Assembly (NCBI GenBank): GCA_900540805.1
Contig: UQHL01000020.1
Coordinates: 1-51,710 of the forward strand
From: an uncultured Eubacteriales bacterium
GTDB lineage: Bacteria; Bacillota; Clostridia; Christensenellales; Borkfalkiaceae
DNA: 51,710 nucleotides
Reading direction: 5' to 3'
Of this stretch, positions 15,661-24,328 are shown one piece after another. The stretch's first letter is position 1. Each line of letters begins with the position of its first letter. The notes beneath the pieces are model-generated. The model saw only the letters and a program-made list of their open reading frames with translations, was not told where the DNA came from and searched no databases. Both the position numbers and the translations under genes were made by a program.

Positions 15661-17112
15661 ATGAATAAGAAACTCGTTGCATTGGTCGGTTCCGTCGTTA
15701 TGCTCGGCGGCGTGGTAGCAGGCGCCGCGTCCTGCGGAAAAAGAGACAAATCCGAATTTACGGTGGCGTATCTTGCGGGCGGCCGCGGGGAAAGCTATGT
15801 GGAAAAATTGGTGGAGGGCTTTGAAAAGACCGATTACGTCAAGCAGTATATGAAAGACAAGGGCATCGAAAAGCTCAACGCGAAGATCATCAAGGGACCC
15901 AGCGCCTCGGTGGAGGACACCCTGCGTACGGAAATCAATTCGGGAACGACGCCCGACGTCCTGTTTATGAATTTCAACATGCCCAAGACGACTACGGAAA
16001 GCTTTGTCAGGGCGAAACAGGTGCTCGACATCAGCGACCTGCTGACGCAGAAAGTATATGGCGAGGAAAAGACCCTTCAGGAGAAGCTTGTCCCCGGGCT
16101 TTTGGAAAACTACACCACCAAGCCCTACGGCGACGGCAAGGTTTATACCCTTCCCGCGTTCTATTCCCCGACGGGGCTGTGGTACGACGCCTCCCGTTTC
16201 AACGAGAACGGCACCGACGGCAAGTATAAGCTGCCCGAAACCTGGGCCGATTTCTGGGCCCTGGGCGACAAATTGAATACGGACAGAGGCAGCGCCGCCG
16301 TATCGGCGGAGCACCCCGCGCTGTTCACCTATCCCACGGCGGGCTATTTCGACGGCTTTATTTACGCGGCGATCGCGGGTATGGCGGGCGAAGAAAAGTT
16401 TATGCAGACGCTGGGCTATGCGGACGGAATCTGGGAGGACGCGGACGTCAAGAGCGCGCTGGAAACGGTGGTGAAGCTGCGCGACTATCTCGAGCCGAAT
16501 ACCGTTGCGCAGGCCAACAAGGACAACTTTACGAGAAACCAGCAGGCCGTCATAGGCGCTGCCGACGGAACGACGAAGGGCACGGCGCTCTTTGTCCCCA
16601 ACGGCGACTGGCTGCCCGGGGAAATGAGCAAGAGCACTCCCGAGGGATTTGAGTGGGGCTTTACGGCTCTGCCCAAGAAGGACGCAAGCTCCAAGAGCTA
16701 CGTCAACACCTATCTCGAAAACGTGTATATCCACAAGAATGCGGAGCATCAGGAGCTTGCGAAGCAGTTCCTGCTGTACTATTTCAGCAACGAGGGCGCG
16801 AAGATCGTGGCGCAGGAAAGCAAGGCGATTATTCCCACGCAGGACGCTTTGACCAATGCCAAGGCGAACGGCGTTCCGCAGGCGACCATCGATCTTTACA
16901 GCGTATATGACGGCAACGGCGCGGTATCGGGCAGCTTCGCGGCTACCGAAACGGTGACGGGCGTGATCTGGAGCGATATTCTCTATAACGACCTCAATAC
17001 GAAGGTGTTCAACGCCGAAAACAAGAGCACGCCTATCGCGGACCTTCTCAACGCATGGGTGGGCAGGCTGGAGACGGCGAGCGATCAGCTGCGTGCGAAA
17101 ATCATTAAGTAA
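15661..17112 (+). CDS. ABC sugar importer, substrate-binding lipoprotein
   Basis: 483 residues, started at 15661 behind AAGGAGGAAAGTT. The signal peptide ends in the lipobox GAAS-Cys25, so it is anchored to the outer face of the membrane. The family-1 extracellular solute-binding pattern is visible (TVAYLAGGRGESYVEK, GTTPDVLFMNFN, YTLPAFYSPTGLWYDASRF). The two permease genes follow directly, and the GH112 phosphorylase comes next, so the ligand is probably lacto-N-biose/galacto-N-biose. This is inference from position. No ATPase gene is present; a shared MsmK-type ATPase elsewhere is expected. Confidence 0.92.
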   Translation: MNKKLVALVGSVVMLGGVVAGAASCGKRDKSEFTVAYLAGGRGESYVEKLVEGFEKTDYVKQYMKDKGIEKLNAKIIKGPSASVEDTLRTEINSGTTPDVLFMNFNMPKTTTESFVRAKQVLDISDLLTQKVYGEEKTLQEKLVPGLLENYTTKPYGDGKVYTLPAFYSPTGLWYDASRFNENGTDGKYKLPETWADFWALGDKLNTDRGSAAVSAEHPALFTYPTAGYFDGFIYAAIAGMAGEEKFMQTLGYADGIWEDADVKSALETVVKLRDYLEPNTVAQANKDNFTRNQQAVIGAADGTTKGTALFVPNGDWLPGEMSKSTPEGFEWGFTALPKKDASSKSYVNTYLENVYIHKNAEHQELAKQFLLYYFSNEGAKIVAQESKAIIPTQDALTNAKANGVPQATIDLYSVYDGNGAVSGSFAATETVTGVIWSDILYNDLNTKVFNAENKSTPIADLLNAWVGRLETASDQLRAKIIK

Positions 17113-17180
17113 ATCGACCTGAGATCGCATGGGGGAGGAAGGAGGTTCTTCTTCCCCCTGAATTTTTAAGAGGGAGGCAG

Positions 17181-18131
17181 ATGATGGAAAATTTATCGAC
17201 GGACGTACCCGTACGGGCGACTGCGGGAGAAAAAATATCTCGGTCCGCAGGCCCTGCGAAAAAAAGACGGGACGGACAGCGCACGGCGTTTATTCTCTTG
17301 ACGGTGGCGCCGTCTCTCGTCCTGTTTATCGTGTTTGTCATATTCCCCGTAATCAATATGTTTTACACGTCCCTGTTTACCTGGGACGGGATCGGGGAAA
17401 AGCTGTTTGTGAAATTCGACAACTATCAGGTATTGTTTCACTCCGACGATTTTTGGACGGCGTTCAAAAATACCGTGTTTCTCATCTTTACCGTGACGAT
17501 TTTTACGATCGTGCTCGCGCTTTTTTTCGCGGCGGTGCTCTCGAAGGGAAAAACGAAGGGAAAAACCTTTTTCCGCATCGTGTTCTATATCCCCAATATC
17601 CTGTCCATCGTCGTTATTTCCGCTATATTTTCGGCGTTGCTCGCCCCGTCGTACGGCGTGATCGGCGCCATCGCCAATTTGTTTGATAAGAGTTATACGG
17701 GCTGGCTGGGCGATACGGACGCCGTGATGTGGTGCATCGCCTTTGCGATGGTCTGGCAGGCCGTGGGCTATTATATGGTCATGTATATCGCGGGCATGGA
17801 CAGCGTGCCCGATCACCTCTACGAGGCGGCCGACCTCGAGGGCTGCGGCAAGCTGCGGCAGTTCTTTATGATCACCGTGCCTCTCACCTGGGAGGTGATC
17901 CGCACCACGCTGACCTTCTTCATCATCAGTACCATCAACATGAGCTTCCTGTTTGTGGACGCCATGACGCAGGGCGAGGCCAATTCGCACGTGCTTCTGT
18001 CCTTTATGTATAAGTTTTACGGCAGCCAGTACGGCTACGCGATGGCCATCGGCACGGTGGTGTTTGTGTTCGCTTACGGGATATCGCTGATTATCCAGCG
18101 GCTGACCCGCAGAGAAGTTATTCAATATTGA
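17181..18131 (+). CDS. ABC sugar importer, permease 1
   Basis: 316 residues of the MalF/UgpA type. An N-terminal cytoplasmic tail of about 35 residues is followed by six predicted membrane segments starting at FILLTVAPSLVLFIVFVIFP. The ATPase-contact EAA loop reads YEAADLEGCGKLRQFFMITVPL. The ribosome binding site GAGGGAGGCAG precedes the ATG; ATGATG gives two possible starts. Confidence 0.93.
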   Translation: MMENLSTDVPVRATAGEKISRSAGPAKKRRDGQRTAFILLTVAPSLVLFIVFVIFPVINMFYTSLFTWDGIGEKLFVKFDNYQVLFHSDDFWTAFKNTVFLIFTVTIFTIVLALFFAAVLSKGKTKGKTFFRIVFYIPNILSIVVISAIFSALLAPSYGVIGAIANLFDKSYTGWLGDTDAVMWCIAFAMVWQAVGYYMVMYIAGMDSVPDHLYEAADLEGCGKLRQFFMITVPLTWEVIRTTLTFFIISTINMSFLFVDAMTQGEANSHVLLSFMYKFYGSQYGYAMAIGTVVFVFAYGISLIIQRLTRREVIQY

Positions 18132-18146
18132 GAGGAGGGGAAGACC

Positions 18147-19043
18147 ATGGAAAAAGAAAACGATAAAAAACAGCCGTTTCCCTGGGGGAAGGTCGGCCGC
18201 TATGCGGGCGTTGCGCTCAAGTACGCCATGCTGGTTATCTTTGCGCTTCTCGTCCTTGTTCCGCTGTTTTGGGTGGGCATGTCCTCGTTGAAGACCACCG
18301 AGGAAATCAACGCCAATGCGTTTGCGTTTCCTTCGAAAATTTATTTTCAGAATTACGTCAACGCCTGGAACCGCGCCAATATGGGCTCCTATTTCGGACA
18401 TTCGATCCTTTTGACCGCAGGCAGCCTCGCGCTTCTCATCGTTTTGGCCGTGCCCTGCTCCTATACGCTGTCGAGGTTCAAATTCCGCGGGCGGAACGCT
18501 ATCAGGCTCGTCTTTATGTCGGGGCTGTTTATCAATATCAACTATATCGTTCTGCCGCTCTATTTAATGATCTTCGGCGCGGGCAAGGCGATCGGAGTGG
18601 GCACGGGACTCACCAATAATTATTTTACCGTTGCGATTCTCTATGCGACGACGAGCTTGTCGTTTAGTATCTATCTCATGAACAGTTACTTCGCGGGGCT
18701 TTCGCCCAGCTTCGAGGAGGCGGCGAAGATCGACGGGTGCGGGTATTTCAAAACCTTTTTGTATATCTGCGCGCCGCTCGCTCTGCCGAGCATCCTCACC
18801 GTCATACTCTTCAATTTCCTGTCCTATTGGAACGAGTACATGCTGGCGATCAATTTCCTGTCCCCCGACCGCTCGACGCTTCCCGTGGGACTTTTGAGAA
18901 TCATGCGCGAATCGAAAGCGGCCAGCGATTTAGGCAGAATGTACGCGGGGCTGATGCTGGTGATGGTGCCCGTACTGATCGTATATGCCTGCGTGCAGGG
19001 GCAGCTCACGAAAGGGGTTACCGTCGGCGGCGTAAAGGGGTAA
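18147..19043 (+). CDS. ABC sugar importer, permease 2
   Basis: 298 residues of the MalG/UgpE type. Membrane segments begin at ALKYAMLVIFALLVLVPLFWV. The EAA loop is FEEAAKIDGCGYFKTFLYICAPL. It starts 15 bases after permease 1 behind GAGAGGAGGGG and is followed after 24 bases by the GH112 gene, so importer and phosphorylase are co-transcribed. Confidence 0.93.
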   Translation: MEKENDKKQPFPWGKVGRYAGVALKYAMLVIFALLVLVPLFWVGMSSLKTTEEINANAFAFPSKIYFQNYVNAWNRANMGSYFGHSILLTAGSLALLIVLAVPCSYTLSRFKFRGRNAIRLVFMSGLFININYIVLPLYLMIFGAGKAIGVGTGLTNNYFTVAILYATTSLSFSIYLMNSYFAGLSPSFEEAAKIDGCGYFKTFLYICAPLALPSILTVILFNFLSYWNEYMLAINFLSPDRSTLPVGLLRIMRESKAASDLGRMYAGLMLVMVPVLIVYACVQGQLTKGVTVGGVKG

Positions 19044-19067
19044 AAGGTGAAGAAAGGAGACAAGGTT

Positions 19068-21227
19068 ATGAAAAATCAATCTTTCGGCGGCGGACTTACG
19101 ATACCCACCGAGACGGGGTTCGTCGAAGAGACGCTGGAGCTTTTGAAGCGCTGGGGCGCGGACGCGGTGCGCGACTGCGACGGCACGGCGATGCCCGACG
19201 AAATCAAGCGGGCGGGTTATAAGGTGTATTCCACGTACTTTGTGGCGCGCGGCGACAACGGGTTTGCAAAGACCGTGCCCGACGAGCGGACGCACTTTTT
19301 CGTGTGCAGCGAGTATGTACCGGCAACGGGGGATACGCTTTCTCTCGAGATTATGCGCGGGTATTTCGGGCAGCAGATACAGCCCGAGTACGACTGCGAT
19401 CTGCGTAAATATTGGGAAGTGATCGACCGCACGACGGGCGAGGTAGTGCCCGCGGACGATTGGTCGGCCGATCGGGCAGCGAACGTCGTGACGATTAGAA
19501 ATTGCAAAAAATTTCATCAATATTCGGTGTCCTTCCTCGCGCGGGCGATCTGGGACAGCACGCAGATGTACAACTATATCACCAACAACTGGACGAGGGA
19601 AAAGGATCTGCCCTTTGACGCGCGCTGCAAAAAAACGGGCGAATATATCGTCGAACGCCTGGACAGATGGCTCGACGAGCACCCCGACACGGACGTCGTG
19701 CGCTTTACCACCTTTTTCTATCATTTTGCTTTGCTGTTCAACGATAAGGGCAAGGAAAAGTTTGTCGATTGGTTCGGGTACAGCGGCTCGGTGAGCGTGG
19801 AGGCGCTGGAGGCGTTTGAAAAGGAATACGGCTACGCGCTCCGCCCCGAGGATTTTGTGGACGAAGGCTGTTACAACTCGCCTTTCCGCGTGCCGAGCAA
19901 AGCGTTTTCCGATTATATGGATTTCACGATGCGTTTCGTGAGCGCCACCGCCAGAAAGCTGGTGGAGAAGGTGCACGAAAAGGGCAGGGAAGCGATGATG
20001 TTCCTCGGGGACAACTGGATCGGCACCGAACCCTACGGAAAGTATTTCAAGGACATCGGCCTCGACGCCGTGGTGGGGAGCGTGGGCGGCGGCGTCACGG
20101 TGCGCATGCTTACCGATATCCCCGATCTGAAATACGTCGAGGGCAGATTTTTGCCCTACTTCTTCCCCGATACCTTTTACGAGGGCGGCGAACCGACGAA
20201 GGAGCTTAAAAGGAATTGGCGCACCGCGCGCAGGGCGATGTTGAAGAAGCCGCTCGATCGGATCGGCTACGGCGGATATCTCAGCCTCGCCGCGAAGTTC
20301 CCCGATTTCGTCGAAGAGGTGGAACGCATCGCAAAGGAATTTAAGGAGATTTATCGCAAGGTAAAGGGCAATAATCCCCGTTCCAATCTGAAAGTAGCGG
20401 TCATCAACGCCTGGGGAAAGCTCCGTTCGTGGCAGTGCTTCATGGTCGCGCACGAGCTTTGGTATCAGAAAGTGTATTCCTATCAGGGCATTTTGGAGGC
20501 GCTCAGCGGCATGCCCGTCGATGTGGAGTTTTTGAGCTTCGACGACGTTTTGGCGGGGGGGCTGGAGGGCTTCGACGTGGCCATAAACGCGGGCGACGCG
20601 GGTACGGCGTTTTCGGGGGGCAGACGTTGGGACGATCCCGCGCTGGAGGCGGCGGTGCGCGAATGGGTGTATAACGGCGGCGGCCTGATCGGCGTCGGCG
20701 AGCCCACGGCTTATCCGAAAAACGGCAGATATTTTGCCCTCGCGGACGTGTTCGGCGTGGATAAGGAGCAGGGGTTTACCCTCTCGACGGACAAATACAA
20801 TCTCAAAAAAGCGGAAAGACATTTTATCCTCGAGGACGTTGAGGGGGCTTTGGATTACGGCGAAGGCATGAAGGGCATTTATGCAAAGCCCGATGCCACG
20901 GTTTTGGATATCGAAGGCCAGGACGTGTTTATGGCCGTGAACGACTACGGAAAGGGCAGGGCGGTGTATATCGCGGGGCTTCCGTACAGCGTGCAGAACG
21001 AACGGATTTTGTACCGCGCCTGTCACTACGCGGCGCATAAGGAAGCCCTGCTCAAACGTCGGTACTGCGACGATACCGCCGTCACGGTGCAGTATTATCC
21101 GCAGATCGGCGAATATGCCGTCGTCAACAACGGCGAGAGAGAGGTGAATTCGACGTTTTACGACGGAGAGGGGCGCGCGGAAAAGCTTAAGCTGGCGGCG
21201 GGCGAACTGCTTTGGCGCAAAGCGTAA
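19068..21227 (+). CDS. lnpA: 1,3-beta-galactosyl-N-acetylhexosamine phosphorylase (GH112)
   Basis: 719 residues, the family length. The ATG at 19068 (MKNQSFGGGLTIPTE) is preferred to an in-frame GTG at 19047 because AAAGGAG lies between them. GH112 blocks: GFVEETLELLKRWGADAVRDCDGT, WEVIDRTTGEV, MMFLGDNWIGTEPYGKYF, where Asp315 is the expected general acid, and AVINAWGKLRSWQCFMVAH. It splits Gal-beta-1,3-GlcNAc/GalNAc with phosphate to galactose-1-phosphate and free HexNAc, in the cytoplasm. No signal peptide. It follows the ABC importer and works with the kinase and nucleotidyltransferase at 22.3-24.2 kb. Substrates are mucin core-1 or milk-oligosaccharide units. Confidence 0.95.
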   Translation: MKNQSFGGGLTIPTETGFVEETLELLKRWGADAVRDCDGTAMPDEIKRAGYKVYSTYFVARGDNGFAKTVPDERTHFFVCSEYVPATGDTLSLEIMRGYFGQQIQPEYDCDLRKYWEVIDRTTGEVVPADDWSADRAANVVTIRNCKKFHQYSVSFLARAIWDSTQMYNYITNNWTREKDLPFDARCKKTGEYIVERLDRWLDEHPDTDVVRFTTFFYHFALLFNDKGKEKFVDWFGYSGSVSVEALEAFEKEYGYALRPEDFVDEGCYNSPFRVPSKAFSDYMDFTMRFVSATARKLVEKVHEKGREAMMFLGDNWIGTEPYGKYFKDIGLDAVVGSVGGGVTVRMLTDIPDLKYVEGRFLPYFFPDTFYEGGEPTKELKRNWRTARRAMLKKPLDRIGYGGYLSLAAKFPDFVEEVERIAKEFKEIYRKVKGNNPRSNLKVAVINAWGKLRSWQCFMVAHELWYQKVYSYQGILEALSGMPVDVEFLSFDDVLAGGLEGFDVAINAGDAGTAFSGGRRWDDPALEAAVREWVYNGGGLIGVGEPTAYPKNGRYFALADVFGVDKEQGFTLSTDKYNLKKAERHFILEDVEGALDYGEGMKGIYAKPDATVLDIEGQDVFMAVNDYGKGRAVYIAGLPYSVQNERILYRACHYAAHKEALLKRRYCDDTAVTVQYYPQIGEYAVVNNGEREVNSTFYDGEGRAEKLKLAAGELLWRKA

Positions 21228-21236
21228 AAAACGAAA

Positions 21237-21300
21237 GGACGGAGCCGATTTGTTTCGCTCCGTCCCTATTTTCGCCTGTGAAAAAGCCTGCAGGCTTTTT
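21237..21300. terminator. Two terminator hairpins between GH112 and the facing AraC gene
   Basis: First stem: GGACGGAGC (21237-21245) with GCTCCGTCC (21257-21265). Second: the palindrome AAAAAGCCTGCAGGCTTTTT (21281-21300), which has A and T runs on both sides. Together they end the ABC-GH112 transcript and the opposing AraC transcript. Confidence 0.8.
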
Positions 21301-21325
21301 ATCCGTCGAAAAGCCTGCGGGCGGG

Positions 21326-22156
21326 TTACTTTTTTATCCGCGAGGGCGCGCGGCCCGACCATTTTTTGAAGGTGGCGCTGAAATAGTTCTGGTTGGAAAA
21401 CCCGAGGGAGAGCGCGGTTTCCTTGACGCTGGCGCCCGCGGAGAGCAGCTCGACGGCCTTCTGCATGCGCAGGCCGTTGTAATAGGCCATCGCGCCGCAG
21501 CCCGAGTAGCGGAATACCGTTTTTTCGAGGGCGGGCACGCTCATGCTGCACAACCGCGCCAGCTCGCCCGCCGTGAGGGCGGCGCCCAGCCTGCTCTCCA
21601 TTACCGACAGGATACGGATATAGTTTTCGGCGCTGCGGCCCGTGTATTCGGAGCTGACCGCGTTATCCTCCGAAAGCGCGGAAAGCAGAAACAGCTCCAG
21701 CTTCTTGACGACGGCCGCGGCCTCCGCTTCCATGCCCTCGCGCACCCGTTCCACGTTGTTGTTTTCGAGGACGAAGGCTCTCTCCGCCGCGCGGAAAATC
21801 CCCTTGATCTCCGTCAGCCGTTCGGGAGACAGGCGATAAACGCGGCGCGCGATGTCGGGAAAGGCTTCGGCGCGGAAGGAGAAAATCACCGTTTCCGGCT
21901 CGGTTCCGCAGTCCGACCAGATGGCGTGAAATTCCCCCGGAAGATGGACGATCATCTGCCCCGCGGAGAGGACATAGACGTTTTTATCCGCCGTGATGCC
22001 TACTTTTCCGTCGGTGACGCATACTACTTCCGTGAAGTCGTGGCTCTCTCCCTTAAAGGAATAATTGCCCGGAAACTTGCGCCGCGAAAAGGTAAACAGC
22101 GAGGCGAGGCGGAGCGTGTTTTTTACGGGACACTCCCGATAAAGATTGCTTTCCAT
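21326..22156 (-). CDS. AraC-family regulator of the kinase/nucleotidyltransferase pair
   Basis: 276 residues. Cupin-like N-terminus with KGESHDFTEVVCVTDGKVGI and HLPGEFHAIW; C-terminal HTH domain with LARLCSMSVPALEKTVFRYSG and KETALSLGFSNQNYFSATFKKWSGRAPS. It diverges from the nucleotidyltransferase gene at 22282 and converges with the GH112 gene, so two AraC proteins frame this locus. AAGGTAG precedes the start. Confidence 0.92.
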   Translation of the reverse strand: MESNLYRECPVKNTLRLASLFTFSRRKFPGNYSFKGESHDFTEVVCVTDGKVGITADKNVYVLSAGQMIVHLPGEFHAIWSDCGTEPETVIFSFRAEAFPDIARRVYRLSPERLTEIKGIFRAAERAFVLENNNVERVREGMEAEAAAVVKKLELFLLSALSEDNAVSSEYTGRSAENYIRILSVMESRLGAALTAGELARLCSMSVPALEKTVFRYSGCGAMAYYNGLRMQKAVELLSAGASVKETALSLGFSNQNYFSATFKKWSGRAPSRIKK

Positions 22157-22229
22157 AAACTACCTTAAAATTATCAGATTTTATAGATACATGATAAAGA
22201 AACGTATATATTTATGTTATTCGATATAG

Positions 22230-22235
22230 TATAAT
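22230..22235 (+). promoter_or_regulatory. -10 element ahead of the nucleotidyltransferase gene
   Basis: TATAAT at 22230-22235 has no recognisable -35 at 16-18 bases. The AT-rich region upstream (22160-22230) is likely the AraC binding area, so activation is probably needed. Confidence 0.45.
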
Positions 22236-22281
22236 TATATCAGACCGAAAGGGAAAAGTCAATAAGAGGTGAAGAAAAATC

Positions 22282-23136
22282 ATGAATACGACACTTGTTG
22301 TGATGGCGGCGGGAATGGGCAGCCGCTTCGGCGGGCTGAAACAGGCGGAACCGGTTACGGACGACGGAAAGGGCATACTCGATTTTTCCGTGCACGACGC
22401 GAAGGCGGCGGGCTTTGAAAAAGCGGTGTTTATCGTCCGCGAGGACATGAAAGAAGATTTTAAGCAGCTGATCGGCGACCGTATCGCAAAGACGATAGAC
22501 GTCGAATACGTTTTACAGGACATGAAAGACCTGCCCGCGGGCAGAACCAAGCCCTTCGGCACGGGGCACGCGATCCTTTGCTGCAAGGACGTCGTCAAAG
22601 AACCGTTCGCCATTATCAATGCGGACGACTATTACGGACACAATGCCTTTTTCGAAATCAGAAAGCATTTGGCGGCGGCGAAAAAAGGGGAATACGCCAT
22701 GACGGCGTACCTTCTGGAAAACACCTTAAGCAAAAACGGCACGGTTTCGCGCGGGGTCTGCGAGACGGAAAACGGGTTTCTTAAAAAAGTGACGGAAATC
22801 ACGAAAATCGCGCCCGACGGCAGTATCGAAAAAGAGGGCGAAAGGATTGTTCTGCCCGGCGATACGCCCGTATCCATGAACCTTTGGGGGCTTACGCCCG
22901 ATATTTTCGACGTTCTCGAAGAGGACTACTCGAAATTCCTCGCGGAAGCCAACCTCATGAAGGACGAGTTCTTTATCCCCAGCGTCATCTCGAAAGCGGT
23001 GGATACGGGCCGCGCGACGGTGCGCGTCTTCAGGAACGCGGACAAATGGTACGGCATTACCTACCGCGAGGATTTGCAGGAAGTAAAAGAAGCGATCGGA
23101 GGATATATCCATGACGGAATGTACAAAGACTTATAA
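22282..23136 (+). CDS. Nucleotidyltransferase, probably sugar-1-phosphate uridylyltransferase
   Basis: 284 residues. The sugar-nucleotidyltransferase signature GxGxRxxxxxxK appears as MAAGMGSRFGGLKQ (8-21), followed by INADDYYG and KNGTVSRGV. It overlaps the HexNAc kinase gene by 26 bases. In the known galacto-N-biose pathway the steps after GH112 and NahK are uridylyl transfer (LnpC) and 4-epimerisation (LnpD). This protein is in the right place for the first but is not a typical GalU or LnpC, so the exact nucleotide and sugar are unproven. GAGGTGAAG lies ahead of the start. No epimerase gene is in the window. Confidence 0.82.
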   Translation: MNTTLVVMAAGMGSRFGGLKQAEPVTDDGKGILDFSVHDAKAAGFEKAVFIVREDMKEDFKQLIGDRIAKTIDVEYVLQDMKDLPAGRTKPFGTGHAILCCKDVVKEPFAIINADDYYGHNAFFEIRKHLAAAKKGEYAMTAYLLENTLSKNGTVSRGVCETENGFLKKVTEITKIAPDGSIEKEGERIVLPGDTPVSMNLWGLTPDIFDVLEEDYSKFLAEANLMKDEFFIPSVISKAVDTGRATVRVFRNADKWYGITYREDLQEVKEAIGGYIHDGMYKDL

Positions 23137-24178
23137 GGCCGCGGCGGACGCTTTCCGTCTCGAGGGAGAAGTGACGGACATATGCCCCTACGGCGAGGGG
23201 CATATCAATCTCACGCTGCTTGTCACCACGACAAAAAAACGGTATATCATGCAGAAGATGAATACCCGCGTCTTTACCGATCCCGACAGCCTCATGCGCA
23301 ACATCTGCGGCGTGACGGAGCATTTGAGGGCGCGCGGCATAGAGACGCTGGAGGTGATCCCCACGAAGGAGGGAAAGCCGTTTCTCAAGGGCGGGGAGTG
23401 CTACCGCGTCTATGCGTTTATCGAAAATACCGTAACTTATCAGCAGGTGACGGACAAGCGGGTGTTTTTCAATTCGGGCAAGGCGTTTGGAGAATTTCAG
23501 AACTATCTCGCCGAATTCGACGCCTCGAAGCTGACGGAGACGATCCCGCATTTCCACGATACGCCCAAGCGGTTTGACGACTTTCTCGCCGCGCTGAAAG
23601 AGGATAAATTCGGCCGCGCGAAGGAGTGCAGGGAGGAGATCGATTTTCTGCTCGCACGCAAGGATACCTATTCGAAAGCGACGGACGGGCTGGCAAACGG
23701 CACTCTGCCCTTACGGGTGACGCACAACGATACCAAGCTCAACAATATCCTGATGGACGCGGAAACCGATCGGGCGCGCGCCGTCATCGATCTCGACACG
23801 ATCATGCCCGGCTCCATGCTGTACGATTTCGGGGATTCCATTCGTTTCGGGGCCTCCACGGCGGCCGAGGACGAAAAGGACCTTTCCAGGGTACATTTCG
23901 ACATCGGGTTGTTTGAAGCATACGCCCAAGGCTACTGCGGGGCGGTGAAAGACAGCATTACGGAGGCCGAAAAGGAGCTTCTTCCCTACGGGGCGTACCT
24001 GATGACCGTGGAATGCGGCATGCGGTTTTTGACGGACTACCTTTCGGGCGACACTTACTTTGCGACCAAATACGAAGGGCATAACCTCGTGCGCTGCCGC
24101 ACCCAGCTGGCGTTGGCGGGGGAAATGGAAAAAAGCTTTGCCGAAATGGGGAAAATCGTTGAAAAATCGGTAAAATAA
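23111..24178 (+). CDS. nahK: N-acetylhexosamine 1-kinase-like phosphotransferase
   Basis: 355 residues, aminoglycoside-phosphotransferase fold. Catalytic loop RVTHNDTKLNNILMD, with His205 and Asp207; metal-binding VIDLDTIMPG, with Asp227 and Asp229. N-terminal GEGHINLTLLV is the nucleotide-binding loop of NahK proteins. It phosphorylates the GlcNAc or GalNAc released by GH112 at C1. The start lies inside the preceding gene with GGAGG seven bases ahead, so the two are translationally coupled. A strong terminator follows. Confidence 0.88.
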   Translation: MTECTKTYKAAADAFRLEGEVTDICPYGEGHINLTLLVTTTKKRYIMQKMNTRVFTDPDSLMRNICGVTEHLRARGIETLEVIPTKEGKPFLKGGECYRVYAFIENTVTYQQVTDKRVFFNSGKAFGEFQNYLAEFDASKLTETIPHFHDTPKRFDDFLAALKEDKFGRAKECREEIDFLLARKDTYSKATDGLANGTLPLRVTHNDTKLNNILMDAETDRARAVIDLDTIMPGSMLYDFGDSIRFGASTAAEDEKDLSRVHFDIGLFEAYAQGYCGAVKDSITEAEKELLPYGAYLMTVECGMRFLTDYLSGDTYFATKYEGHNLVRCRTQLALAGEMEKSFAEMGKIVEKSVK

Positions 24179-24196
24179 AAGATTATAAGTCCGTTG

Positions 24197-24231
24197 TACG
24201 CCCGTCGAAGATTCGGCGGGCGTATTTTTTT
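24197..24231 (+). terminator. Strong terminator after the HexNAc kinase
   Basis: TACGCCCGTCGAA pairs with TTCGGCGGGCGTA (one T-G pair, 2-base loop GA), followed by seven T. Confidence 0.9.
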
Positions 24232-24254
24232 GCCGCAAAAAATTGAAAACCCCA

Positions 24255-24283
24255 TTGACAAAACTTCGACGGGGCTATATAAT
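24255..24283 (+). promoter_or_regulatory. Perfect consensus housekeeping promoter
   Basis: TTGACA (24255-24260), 17-base spacer, TATAAT (24278-24283). It drives the serine hydrolase gene at 24329. Confidence 0.92.
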
Positions 24284-24328
24284 AGCATACGTTGTCGTTT
24301 TCGGTAAAAAATTTCGGGAGGAGAAACA

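Noticed and set aside
18930..21551. 873-codon open frame on the minus strand opposite the GH112 gene
   Set aside because: It mirrors codon bias of the plus-strand gene, is rich in Arg/His/Ala, has no ribosome binding site and no recognisable motif, and runs across several genes.
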